A stretch of DNA of 64,000 nucleotides, taken from Macrothele yani (lineage: Eukaryota > Arthropoda > Arachnida > Araneae > Macrothelidae). Below the pieces are notes generated by a model that was given only the letters and a program-made list of their open reading frames with translations, was not told the DNA's origin and made no database searches. The position numbers and the translations under genes were made by a program. The stretch spans positions 224,457,331 through 224,521,330 of the forward strand of contig CM077034.1 of the NCBI GenBank assembly GCA_039090855.1. Reading direction: 5' to 3'. Below are positions 1 to 10,500 of this stretch, piece after piece; within the stretch, counting starts at the first letter, position 1, and every line of letters starts with the position of its first letter.

Positions 1-1545
1 ACATATGTGTTAACGGAAAATTCTGAATTTTCAGAAAACTTTCCGCAGTTTCTTCCTTATATTAACGGTAAATTACCGTTTTAGAGATCTGTTAACGGAA
101 AATTCTGAATTTTCAGAAAACTTTCCGCAGTGTCTTTTTTATATTAACAATAAATTACCGTTTTAGAGATCTGTTAACGGAAAATTCTGAATTTTCAGAA
201 ACCTTTCCGCAGTTTCTTCCTTACATTAACGGTAAATTACCGTTTTAGAGATCTGTTAACGAAAAATTCTGAATTTTCAAAAAAATTTCCGCAGCGTCTT
301 TCTTATATTAACGGTAAATAACCGTTTTAGAGATGTGTTAACGGAAAATTCTGAATTTTCAGAAAACTTTCCTCAGTTTCTTCCTTATATTAACGGTAAA
401 TTACCGTTTTAGAGATCTGTTAACGGAAAATTCTGAATTTTCAGAAAACTTTCCGCAGTGTCTTTTTTATATTAACGGTAAATTACCGTTTTAGAGATCT
501 GTTAACGGAAAATTCTGAATTTTCAGAAACCTTTCCGCAGTTTCTTCCTTATATTAACGGTAAATTACCGTTTTAGAGATCTGTTAACGAAAAATTCTGA
601 ATTTTCAGAAAAATTTCCGCAGCGTCTTTCTTATTTTAACGGTAAATTACCGTTTCAGATATGTGTTAACGGAAAATTCTGAATTTTCAGAAAACTTTCC
701 GCAGTTTCTTCCTTATATTAACGGTAAATTACCGTTTTAGAGATCTGTTAACGGAAAATTCTGAATTTTCAAAAAAATTTCCGCAGCGTCTTTCTTATAT
801 TAACGGTAAATAACCGTTTTAGAGATGTGTTAACGGAAAATTCTGAATTTTCAGAAAACCTTTCCTCAGTTTCTTCCTTATATTAACGGTAAATTACCGT
901 TTTAGAGATCTGTTAACGGAAAATTCTGAATTTTCAGAAAACTTTCCGCAGCGCCTTTCTTATATTAACGGTAAATTACCGTTTTAGAGATGTGTTAACG
1001 TAAAATTCTGAATTTTCAGAAACCTTTCCGCAGTTTCTTCCTTATATTAACGGTAAATTGCCGTTTTAGAGATGTGTTAACGGAAAATTATGAATTTTCA
1101 GAAACCTTTCCGCAGCGTCTTTCTTATATTAACGGTAAATTACCGTTTTAGAGATGTGTTAACGGAAAATTCTGAATTTTCAGAAACCTTTCCACAGTTT
1201 CTTTCTTATATTAACGGTCAATTACCGTTTTAAAGATGTGTTAACGGAAAATCTGAATTTTCAGAAACCTTTCCGCAGCGTCTTTCTTATATTAACGGTA
1301 AATTACCGTTTTAGAGATGTGTTAACGGAAAATTCTGAGTTTTCAGAAACCTTTCCGCAGTTTCTTCCTTACATTAACGGTAAATTACCGTTTTAGAGAT
1401 CTGTTAACGGAAAATTCTGAATTTTCAGAAACCTTTCAGCAATTTCATTTTTATATTAACGGTAAATTACCGTTTTAGAGATGTGTTAACGGAAAATTCT
1501 GAATTTTCAGAAACCTTTCCGCAATTCCTTTCATATATTAACGGA
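1..1545. repeat. 82-bp satellite array (about 19 units)
   Basis: Tandem units of 82 bp begin with GTTAACGG (at 9, 91, 173 and so on) and run from the window edge to about 1545. Each unit contains two near-perfect inverted repeats: GAAAATTC-T-GAATTTTC, and AACGGTAA-A-TTACCGTT. The first eight units repeat as a four-unit block of 328 bp (unit variants differ at the CAGTTTCTTCC, CAGTGTCTTTT and CAGCGTCTTTC positions and in GTTAACGA versus GTTAACGG). The array is cut by the window start. No coding potential is seen. Confidence 0.95.
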
Positions 1546-1873
1546 AAATTTCCGTTCTCACTTTTTTCTGTATCCGTATGACGAGAAATTACCTCTAATA
1601 GTAGCGATTCGTGGAAATACTTGAGGTTTGATTAACTTTCAAATTTCAATCATCTGTCGAATTTTGAAGTTCCGTAGAGAGAACGGATATTGTGGATAGC
1701 ATATCACATAGATTTTGTTTGTTTTTTGTGGCCCAGGATATTTCTCCTTTCCCCTATTTGGTGCACCAGCTAGTTATTATATATTGTGTTACTGTAAGAA
1801 ACCGGGTACTTATTGTACAGATGATTATATGTCTGTGTATCAGTCTTTGGACAACTTAAGACAAAAGCTATTA
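1546..1873. other. unique spacer, no gene seen
   Basis: About 330 bp between the 82-bp satellite and a Tc1-like element. It is AT-rich, with no long repeat and no convincing exon. A short plus-strand open frame from 1715 runs across the end of the Tc1-like element and is judged spurious. Confidence 0.6.
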
Positions 1874-1875
1874 TA

Positions 1876-3080
1876 CACTGAATGGCCACTTTATTATGAC
1901 CACCTGGCAGTTTTAAGCAAATGAGCTATGGCTGCTCGCCGTTGCCGCCAAAGGGCGAGGCTAGTATAAAAAGGGAAAGCTTACTGCTTGCGACAGTAGT
2001 AGAAGTGGTTTTCGGGTGACGAGATGGGTAAAAAATGCGATTTGACGGACTTTCAACGTGGGATGATTGTAGGAGCTCGGAGCCATGGAGCGAGTATCAC
2101 CGAAACCGCCGCATTCCTGAAATGTTCCAGAGCAGCTGTTGTTAAAGTGTTTAAAGACTGGACGGTCATCCAAAAAACTGGGTCTCTACGTGCAACGTGT
2201 GGCAGTCATCGACTAGTGAATGCTCGGGCGGAACGGAGAGTGTCCAGACTGGTAACAGACAACAAACAGAAGGGCAACAGTGCAGCAAATTACAGACCAT
2301 CTTAATCAAGGATCCCCTCAAATGATCTCTGCACGCACTGTTCGCCGTACACTGCATCGGATGGGATATGGCAGCCGAAGGCCTGTTCGAACACCTTTGC
2401 TGTCTGCAGTTAACAAGAAAAAACGTCTGCAGTTCGCACAGGGGCACAGGGATTGGACGGTCGATAATTGGAAATAAATTAGGGGGTCCGATGAATCACG
2501 TTTTCAGTTGCACCATGCCGATGGCCGAGTAAGAATTTGTCGGAAACAGCAGAAAGCATGGACCCCAAATGCATTACTACAACCCTTCTAGCTGGTGGAG
2601 GCAATGTTATGGTTTGGGGAATGCTTTCCTGGGGCATGCTTTCGGCCCTTTAATTCGTGTCTGACTGGCACATCATATCTAAACATCGTTGCGGACCAAG
2701 TGCATCCTGTCATGTGGATGGCTTATCCTAATGGCGATGGCTACTTTCAACAAGATAATGCGTCCTGCCATAGTGCTCGTATTGTAGAGGATTAGTTTCA
2801 GGAACATGCCGGTGAGTTTACTTTGCTTAGGTGGCCCCCACAATCTCCAGATTGAGAATTTGTGGGATGAAGTTGAACGAGCCATCAGACAGCTGGATCC
2901 ACAACCCTGCAATCTCGCACTCCTGGAAAGTGCTATTCATCAAGCATGGTCTCAGATTCCACAAACCACCTATCAACATCTCGTGGAGTCCATGCCACGA
3001 AGAATCGACGCAGTATTAAAGGCAAAAGGTGGCCCAACGAAGTACTGAGGGGGTGGTCATAATAAAGTGGCCACTCAGTG
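1876..3080 (+). mobile_element. Tc1-like DNA transposon A, complete ends, dead
   Basis: Terminal inverted repeats of about 30 bp (CACTGAATGGCCACTTTATT at the left, its complement with one mismatch at the right) are flanked by TA at 1874-1875 and 3081-3082, the Tc1/mariner target duplication. At 1205 bp it has a normal size for Tc1 elements. The single internal gene is broken (separate entry). Confidence 0.9.
2024..3048 (+). pseudogene. Tc1-like transposase pseudogene (element A)
   Basis: Cut-and-paste transposase of the Tc1 family (paired-type helix-turn-helix domains followed by a DDE nuclease domain). The start MGKKCDLTDFQRGMIVGARS at 2024 is the usual N-terminus with the first helix-turn-helix. 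The frame shifts near 2280-2300 into the second DNA-binding region (ISARTVRRTLHRMGYGSRRP), then meets a stop after WTVDNWK at 2477. The nuclease core follows in pieces: SDESRF (first Asp), QQDNASCHSARIVED near 2750-2790 (second Asp), and IENLWDE near 2850 (Glu), with another stop near 2790 and a small deletion just before IENLW. The C-terminus ends LKAKGGPTKY at 3048. At least two frameshifts and two or three stops make it inactive. Confidence 0.9.
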
Positions 3081-3082
3081 TA

Positions 3083-3397
3083 GCTATCGAGAGTGAATTT
3101 CATATTTAGTTTTTTTGTGTGTGTGAAATAATACTATAAAAAGTACATTTTACAATTTTTAAAGATAAATGAGTCATTGTCAGTTTAAAAGAAATCATGT
3201 TGCAAAGCAATTTGTTGCTTCGAAAAACCACGATGAAAAATGCTTAATATTTGAAAAGTCCTCCAATAGGAAAAAAATTAATAAATTACAAACCTTTTCA
3301 GAAAAATAATAAACTCCAACAGAAAATAAAATGACTAAATCTCTCACATTAATGACGAGAAACAAAATTTCTTTGTTGTGCGATTCGTTTTATGACA
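3083..3397. other. AT-rich spacer, no gene seen
   Basis: About 315 bp of AT-rich unique sequence between two transposons. No open frame, repeat or RNA gene can be supported. Confidence 0.6.
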
Positions 3398-3399
3398 TA

Positions 3400-4697
3400 T
3401 ACAGTGTGTCAAAGAATTTTCAAGACTCGGTCTGTAAAATGAAATAGAAACAAGAAATTATAATTTGTTTTGGTTTCTTATTCAAAATAAGTCCCTCCGG
3501 CTTCAATACACTTGTTACAGCGATTTAATAATGATTCGAATGCCTGTTCCAGTTCACTTTGCGGAATTGCCTCCAAAGCACGCATCGAAGCTGTTTCTAT
3601 GGTCGAAATATCATCAAAATAACACCCTTTTAACGTCATTTTAAGTTTTGGGAACAAAGAAAAGTTGCAGGGTGCTAAATCAGGCGAATACGATGGATGA
3701 TTCAACACACAGACGTTATGTTTCGCCAAAAATCTACGAACAAGAAGTGAGGTGTTGCATTATCGTGCAAGAAACACCAACTGCTTTCATCCCGATATTC
3801 TGGACGAATGCGACGAATTCTGCCCATCAAACGCCTCAAAACATTTAAATAAAACTCACCAGTAATTGTTTCTACACTTGGAACAAATTCTTTGTGGATA
3901 GTACCCTTACTATCGAAGAATGTAATGAGCATTGTTTTGATTTTCGATGGAACTTTTCTTGTTGTTTTGGCTTGTGGTGAATTTTTAGACTTCCATTCCG
4001 CACTTTGTTTTAGGATCATATTGAAAACGCCATGTTTCATCACCTGTAACAATCGATTTTAAGAAGTTTTGATCATTTTCAGCGGCTGAAATGATGTCTC
4101 TGCAATTTACACTTCTCCTTGATTTTTGTTCATTGGTTAACGTGTGTGGAACAAATTTAGCACAGACTTTTGTTTTGCCCAAATCTTCATGCAGGATGGT
4201 TCGAATCGTTTCTTTGTTGATGTTTAAAGACTCTTCCATCATTCTTAGTGACGCACATCGATTGTTTGCCACGAAATCACGCACTTTTTCAATAATCTCA
4301 GGTGTCCTAGATGAACTTGGTCTTCCGGTATGTTTATCATCTTCTAGCGTCTCTTTTCCGTCCAAAAAACATTTGTGCCACAGGAAAACATTTGATCTAC
4401 TTAAACAAAACTCACCGTAAACTTGTTTCATCATTTGGTACGTTTCCGAGGCACTTTTACCAAGTTTTGCGTTAAATTTAATAACAGCCCTTTGTTCCAT
4501 CTTAATAATTCAACATGAAAAAAATTTGACTTCTCTAATGAACGGCCGTTTCGTTTGAGTTACTTTAACAACTGCGCAGTACTTGTGGCAGAAAGCAAGC
4601 AGATGGTCACGGTTTACAACGCATTCGCGATTACACTGGTGGCGCCACCGTAGGCTGAAATCTAGCGCCAGCCTTAAAAATTATTGGATGCACTGTG
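3400..4697 (-). mobile_element. mariner-type transposon, dead
   Basis: Imperfect terminal inverted repeats of about 28 bp (TACAGTGTGTCAAAGAATTT at the left; the right end read on the minus strand is CACAGTGCATCCAATAATTT) are flanked by TA at 3398-3399 and 4698-4699. The length of 1298 bp is typical for mariner. Its gene is on the minus strand. Confidence 0.85.
3478..4500 (-). pseudogene. mariner transposase pseudogene with altered catalytic residue
   Basis: Reads from 4500 downward: MEQRAVIKFNAKLGKSASET, helix-turn-helix region, DDKHTGRPSSSRTPEIIEKV linker, KFVPHTL (the WVPHEL-like motif), and VTGDETW with the first catalytic Asp. One frameshift near 4000 leads to TMLITFFDSKGTIHKEFVP and FLHDNATPH (second Asp); another near 3720 leads to NVCVLNHPSYSPDLAPCNF. 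In mariner transposases the third catalytic Asp lies in the motif PDLAPxD(F/Y). Here that position reads N, so even a repaired frame would lack the DD34D triad. The C-terminus is RCNKCIEAGGTYFE at 3478. About 340 residues in total, the family's usual length. Confidence 0.9.
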
Positions 4698-4717
4698 TAC
4701 GTGACTCCAGTTGCCGA

Positions 4718-4785
4718 ACTTTGTGGCTCAGTTGGTAAAGGCACAAGTTGCGTGTTCGAACCTGACCGCTGTGGTTAAGTGCTCT
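4718..4785 (+). repeat. degenerate tRNA-like segment (SINE head remnant?)
   Basis: TGGCTCAGTTGG at 4724 matches the RNA polymerase III A-box pattern TRGCNNAGYNGG, and GTGTTCGAACC near 4753 matches the B-box core. Their spacing is short and no cloverleaf can be drawn, so this is a tRNA-derived remnant rather than a gene. The sequence on to 5035 shows no recognised element. Confidence 0.4.
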
Positions 4786-5035
4786 GCAGGTTTGTTGTTT
4801 TTGCGGAATTTTAATTTAAGAATGGAAAAACCAGAAATGTTTTGTTTTTTTTCTGAAATAAACGGAATTTCTGTCGACGGAAATATCTCTGAAAATACGG
4901 AAGTTAAAATGAGCTGGCACTTTCACAAACGGAAATTTCTGAAACACTGGGATACCTATCGGCAACTATGCTGCAAGTTATTTTCAGAAATTTCCCGTCA
5001 ATTCACGCCACTTACTTTTTTACAGTGTACAGTGG

Positions 5036-5545
5036 AGCAACTCACTAATCGAATGAACCAGGGAGGCTACCGGAAAAGTGTCTAAAACGACAGTGCAGCG
5101 AACCCTGCTGCGTTATGGAGCTCCGATGCAGACGGATGGTCACTGTACCGATGCTAACGAAGGTACATCGGCAGAAAAGGCTTATATTTGCACGGCAGTA
5201 TCGGAATTGGACCTCCGCTGATTGGCAAAGGATTGCCTTCACCGATGAGTCACGTTTTCTGCTTCATCTAACGGATGGACGTTCGCGTATAAGGCGAGAA
5301 ACATCGGAGAACACAAGCTGGTGGGGACGGCGTTATGGTCTGGGGAATGCTTCCGTGGCATTCTCTGGGTCCACTCATACCTGTGGATGGCACTATGGAC
5401 CGAATTCGTTATGAATCCATCCTTGCAGACCACGTACACCCATACACGCTGATTGTCTTTCCTGGGGCCGATGGGATCTGCAGCACGACAACGCGACGTG
5501 TCACACAGCTAGAAATGTCCGAGAGTGGTTGCGTATTTGGCTTGT
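5036..5545 (+). pseudogene. Tc1-like transposase fragment
   Basis: Internal piece of a Tc1-type transposase with neither inverted-repeat end present. Recognisable parts: VHRQKRLIFARQYRNWTSAD followed by FTDESRFLLHLTDGRSRIRR (first catalytic Asp) at about 5160-5300; then, after a frameshift at about 5330, MVWGMLPWHSLGPLIPVDGT and ILADHVHPY. The region of the second Asp is garbled (near 5490, CATGACAACGC-type sequence out of frame), and homology ends near ARNVREW-like sequence at about 5530. It lacks the N-terminal DNA-binding part and the final Glu region. It may be a truncated older insertion. Confidence 0.8.
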
Positions 5546-5789
5546 TGGTAAGTTATTTTAAGCGTCCAGCAAGTGTCAATAATGTGCTGTTCAGTAATTT
5601 TACGTTAAATGCATTGTACACTAATTTCCCAAATTCCCTTATTTTTTATTTTTTATTGACTAGACGCTGTACTTTTGCTTGTAACTTCACTTCTATTAAC
5701 ATTCTGTAAAAAAATATTTGAATTCAGCATAAGATACCCTTTGAAATGATGTATAATATGCATTCCTCACTTAACCATTATGCGGTATA

Positions 5790-6973
5790 CACTGAAGAGC
5801 AATTGAATTAGAGACAGCTGGCGTTATGCAAATATGGCGCTGTGGACCGCCCTGTAAACGGAAACGATATGACGTATGCAGTGATCCGACAATATAAGGA
5901 GTGATGCGACGGGAATCAGCAAGAGTCGGACGCAGTATGGGTAAGACGAAGGATCTAAGCGCATTTTATCGTGGGGAAATTGTCGGGCCCCTACGAATGG
6001 GTCACTCCATCTCGGTAGTCGTGCAGGGACTGGGATTTTTACGAGCCACCGTGTCACGGGTGCACCGTGAGTACATCGAATCCGGTAAAACCATCCCTGC
6101 AAGGGCCAACAGCCGTGGACAACAGCGTGTGGATGAGCGGGGTCATCGTCGGCTAGCTCGCATTGTAACAGCGTATAGAAGGGCCACATTGCAAGAAATC
6201 ACTCGGCCATATAACGCTGGTGCATAAAAACGTGTAAGCAGCCACACCATCCAGAACCATCTCCTCGCTATGGGGTACAGAAGCCATCGTCCTACGAGGG
6301 TACCGCTGCTGACCGCACATCACAGGGTGCAAAGATTAGCATGGGCGCGGGAACATCGCCACTGGACCCTAGACATGTGGAAAAATGTTGCCTGGACTGG
6401 TGAGTCGAGATTCACGTTGGTACATGCGGATGGCAGGATACGAGTGCGGCGCAAACTACATGAAGCGATGGATCTTTCTTGCCAGCAGGGTACTGTTCAA
6501 GCTGGTGGGGGTGACATTCTCGTCTGGGTACTATTTACGTGGACTGAAATGGGACCCCTGGTACATGTGACATCGTCCCTCACAGGCCAACGTTACCGGG
6601 ATATCCTGGACGGCCATTTCTTCCCGTTTGTGCGTCTTCAACATCCCACTGGGGACCTCATCCTGCAACTAGACAATGCAGCTCCCGAATTGTGTCCGAA
6701 TGGTTGGATGAACACTCCACCGACGTGACCTCGCTTCCTTGGCCAGCTTAGTCAGCATTACCTCAGCACATCTGTGATGCCATCGAGAGAGATGACCCCC
6801 CCCCCCTCCATCAAATCTTCGTGAACTGTGGGAGCTTGTTCAGGGGTCGTGGATCCGTATGGGTTCCGGTGTCTTGTCGAGTCCATGCCGAGACGAATCG
6901 CCGCCGTCATCAGGGCGAAAGGTGGTGCTACACGTTACTAGACAGGTATCTCTAATCCAATTGCTCTTCCGTG
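5790..6973 (+). mobile_element. Tc1-like DNA transposon B, complete ends, dead
   Basis: Inverted repeats of 25 bp with two mismatches (left CACTGAAGAGCAATTGAATT, right end read inward CACGGAAGAGCAATTGGATT) are flanked by TA at 5788-5789 and 6974-6975. Length 1184 bp. One broken transposase gene lies inside. Confidence 0.9.
5937..6942 (+). pseudogene. Tc1-like transposase pseudogene (element B)
   Basis: Start MGKTKDLSAFYRGEIVGPLR at 5937 opens the usual N-terminal helix-turn-helix, ending with a stop near 6227. After a short broken stretch the frame resumes at 6270 (MGYRSHRPTRVPLLTAHHRV) and runs to 6728 through WARE.RHWTLDMW, then WTGESRF where the family has SDESRF. The first catalytic Asp is therefore Gly. 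The second region is present as LQLDNAAPE. Downstream there is a stop after LPWPA and a deletion removes the PDLNPIE segment with the catalytic Glu; only a diverged C-terminus (near 6840-6940) remains. Inactive through frameshifts, a lost Asp and a lost Glu. Confidence 0.88.
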
Positions 6974-6975
6974 TA

Positions 6976-7437
6976 AGTTGACTTCAAACATCAACATTTG
7001 ACTTTCGGTTAACTGGTGCAGGACTTTTGGCCACGACTGTTTGTCAGACGGTGAATATATTCGAGCTGATTTAAGCCTATTTTGAACCCCAAGTTAATTC
7101 GTTCCATACACTTGAACGCCTAAACAAATGAACGACATAATAGGCACTGAAACTAACAAAACATATGTGAAACGAAAAATAAATGAATAAATTTACCATT
7201 CCATTAACGTTATATCCCATATACTCCGTAGGTAGGCTGCCGGCTATCCCGGTTCCTCCACCTTGAACGAACCCACAGCAAGCTGAAAGAAACAATATTT
7301 TGTTATTGTACGAGGTGAAAGCAGCTTCGATACGAAATAAAGGAAATAACAGGCAAGAATTGCAGTAGTGCCACACTTAGCATTAAGAAACTAAATTCAG
7401 TAACTCTTAGATTGTCCTGTTTCAACTGCACAATTAA
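6976..7437. other. unique island carrying candidate host exon
   Basis: About 460 bp not explained by repeats. The only structured part is the minus-strand segment 7197-7282 described separately. The rest is AT-rich and, if the exon is real, intronic. Confidence 0.55.
7197..7282 (-). CDS. candidate host exon C (third of three)
   Basis: On the minus strand a pyrimidine-rich acceptor (TTGTTTCTTTCAG, ending at 7283) is followed by an 86-bp open segment and the donor GTAAAT (from 7196). It reads CCGFVQGGGTG, IAGSLPTEYMG and YNVNGM. It begins in phase 1 (two bases CT complete a codon), which fits the single base left by candidate exon B at 44594; the junction codon would be GCT, Ala. It ends in phase 0. 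The Gly/Cys-rich, non-repetitive peptide after a hydrophobic segment suggests a secreted or membrane protein, family not recognised. Both splice sites and phase are seen in the sequence; that the exon is used is inferred. RNA evidence would decide. Confidence 0.4.
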
Positions 7438-7541
7438 ACAAGAAAGATGACACCAAATTTTCGACTGTAATAAGCACGTCTTTTGAATCCGTTCTGACGC
7501 AAATTAAATTTATCAAAGCTATTCAAAGTCAATGGAACCGG
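7438..7541 (-). repeat. solo monomer of the 106-bp satellite
   Basis: Read on the minus strand, this is a single unit of the satellite that forms the 54.96-58.35 kb array (CTTTGATAAATTTAATTTGC, GTCAGAACGGATTCAAAAGA, ACGTGCTTATTACA), clearly homologous over its whole length. It starts at the same ATACCGGTTCC boundary and ends at the same CTTGTT boundary as the array. It abuts the 306-bp satellite. Confidence 0.9.
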
Positions 7542-10500
7542 TATGGAAAACAATAGATCTAACGAAAGAAAGAAGATTTTTAATCGGGTTTTGAATCCCT
7601 CAGATATTGCTGCAAACGGAATCGTGAGCTTACGCCCTCTGGTTGCAGACCTGAGCGTTAAGAAAAATATGAATTTATATGAGAAACATTTCGCACCGGA
7701 AACGCTCCCCAACACAGAAAGAATTTTTCAAATCGAACTCTTACAAACAGAGATATCGACAAAAATAAGATGCGACTTTACGTCACCTGGTGGGAAAACC
7801 ATGCATTATTTTAGGAAGAAAGTATTCTCAAAAGGTTCTTCAATATGAGTGGTATCGGTCCAATAAAAAAAAAAAGAAAAATAGTCGGGTTTTCAGACGC
7901 ACCGAGTTTGCTACAAATACATCAGAAGCAGAAATTAACGCTTATGCCCCCTGGTGGCCAAACCATTCTTTACCAAACATTAGAAATTATATGAAAAATA
8001 TTTTCCATCAGGTGTTGTATGCGATACAGGAAGAATTTTTCAAATCGAGCTCTTAGAAACAGAGATATCGACAAAAATAGGATGTGACTATACGTCCCCT
8101 GGTGGGAAAACCATGCATTATTTTAGGAAGCAAGTATTCCCAAAAGGTTCTTCAATATGAGCGGTACCGGTCCAATAAAAAAAGAATTAGTCGGGTTTTC
8201 AGGAGCCTAGATTTTGCTACAAATACTTGAAAGCAGAAATTAGCACTTATGCCCCCTGGTGGCCAAACCATTCGCTACCAAACATTAGAAATTATATGAA
8301 AAATATTTTCCATCAGGTGTTACATGCGATACAGGAAGAATTTTTCAAATCGAGCTCTTAGAAACAGAGATATCGACAAAAATAGGATGTGACTATACGT
8401 CCCCTGGTGGGAAAACCATGCATTATTTTAGGAAGCAAGTATTCCCAAAAGGTTCTTCAATATGAGCGGTACCGGTCCAATAAAAAAAGAATTAGTCGGG
8501 TTTTCAGGAGCCTAGATTTTGCTACAAATACTTGAAAGCAGAAATTAGCACTTATGCCCCCTGGTGGCCAAACCATTCTTTACCAAACATTAGAAATTGT
8601 ATGAAAAATATTTTCCATCAGGTGTTACATGCGATACAGGAAGAATTTTTCAAATCGAACTCTTAGAAACAGAGCTATCGACAAAAATAGGATGTGACAT
8701 TACGTCCCCTGGTGGGAAAACCATGCATTATTTTAGGAAGAAAGTATTCCCAAAAGGTTCTTCAATATGAGCGGTACCGGTCCAATAAAAAAGAATTAGT
8801 CGGGTTTTCAGGAGCCTAGATTTTGCTACAAATACTTGAAAGCAGAAATTAGCACTTATGCCCCCTGGTGGCCAAACCATTCGCTACCAAACATTAGAAA
8901 TTATATGAAAAATATTTTCCATCAGGTGTTACATGCGATACAGGAAGAATTTTTCAAATCGAACTCTTAGAAACAGAGATATCGACAAAAATAGGATGTG
9001 ACTATACGTCCCCTGGTGGGAAAACCATGCATTATTTTAGGAAGAAAGTATTCCCAAAAGGTTCTTCAATATGAGCGGTACCGGTCCAATAAAAAAAGAA
9101 TTAGTCGGGTTTTCAGGAGCCCAGATTTTGCTACAAATACTTGAAAGCAGAAATTAGCACTTATGCCCCCTGGTGGCCAAACCATTCGCTACCAAACATT
9201 AGAAATTATATGAAAAATATTTTCCATCAGGTGTTACATGCGATACAGGAAGAATTTTTCAAGTCGAGCTCTTAGAAACAGAGATATCGACAAAAATAGG
9301 ATGTGACTATACGTCCCCTGGTGGGAAAACCATGCACTATTTTAGGAAGAAAGTATTCCCAAAAGGTTCTTCAATATGAGCGGTACCGGTCCAATAAAAA
9401 GAATTAGTCGGGTTTTCAGGAGCCTAGATTTTGCTACAAATACTTGAAAGCAGAAATTAGCCCTTATGCCCCCTGGTGGCCAAACCATTCGCTACCAAAC
9501 ATTAGAAATTATATGAAAAATATTTTCCATCAGGTGTTACATGCGATACAGGAAGAATTTTTCAAGTCGAGCTCTTAGAAACAGAGATATTGACAAAAAT
9601 GAGATGTGACTTTACGTCCCCTGGTGAGAAAACCATGCATTATTTTAGGAAGAAAGTATTCTCAAAAGGTTCTTCAATATGAGCGGTACCGGTCCAATAA
9701 AAAGAATTAGTCGGGTTTTCAGGAGCGTAGATTTTGCTACAAATACTTGAAAGCAGAAATTAGCACTTATGCCCCCTGGTGGCCAAACCGTTCGCTACCA
9801 AACATTAGAAATTATATGAAAAATATTTTCCATCAGGTGTTACATGCGATACAGGAAGAATTTTTCAAGTCGAGCTCTTAGAAACAGAGATATCGACGAA
9901 AATAAGATGTGATTTTACGTCCCCTATTGAGAAAACCATGCATTATTTTAGGAAGAAAGTATTCTCAAAAGGTTCTTCAATATGAGCGGTACCGGTCCAA
10001 TAAAAAAAGAATTAGTCGGGTTTTCAGGAGCCTAGATTTTGCTACAAATACATCGGATGCAGAAATTAGCGCTTATGCCCCCTGGTGGCCAAACCATTCG
10101 CTACCAAACATTAGAAATTAAATGAAAAATATTTTCCATCAGGTGTTGTATGCGATACGGGAAGAATTTTTCAAATCGAGCTCTTAGAAACAGAGATATC
10201 GACAAAAATGAAATGTGACTTTACGTCCCCTGGTAGGAAAACCGTGCATTATTTTAGGAAGTAAGTATTCTCAAAAGGTTCTTCAATATGAGCGCTACCG
10301 GTCCAATAAAAAAAGAATTAGTCGGGTTTTCAGGAGCCTAGATTTTGCTACAAATACATCGGAAGCAGAAATTAGCGCTTATGCCCCCTGGTGGCCAAAC
10401 CATTCGCTACCAAACATTAGAAATTAAATGAAAAATATTTTCCATCAGGTGTTGTATGCGATACAGGAGGAATTTTTCAAATCGAGCTCTTAGAAACAGA

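Noticed and set aside
1715..1924. 69-codon open frame
   Set aside because: It crosses the left terminal repeat of the Tc1-like element and so cannot be an old gene in its present form.
4711..5085. 124-codon plus-strand open frame
   Set aside because: It begins at a tRNA-like remnant and ends in a transposase fragment; no domain or exon signals.
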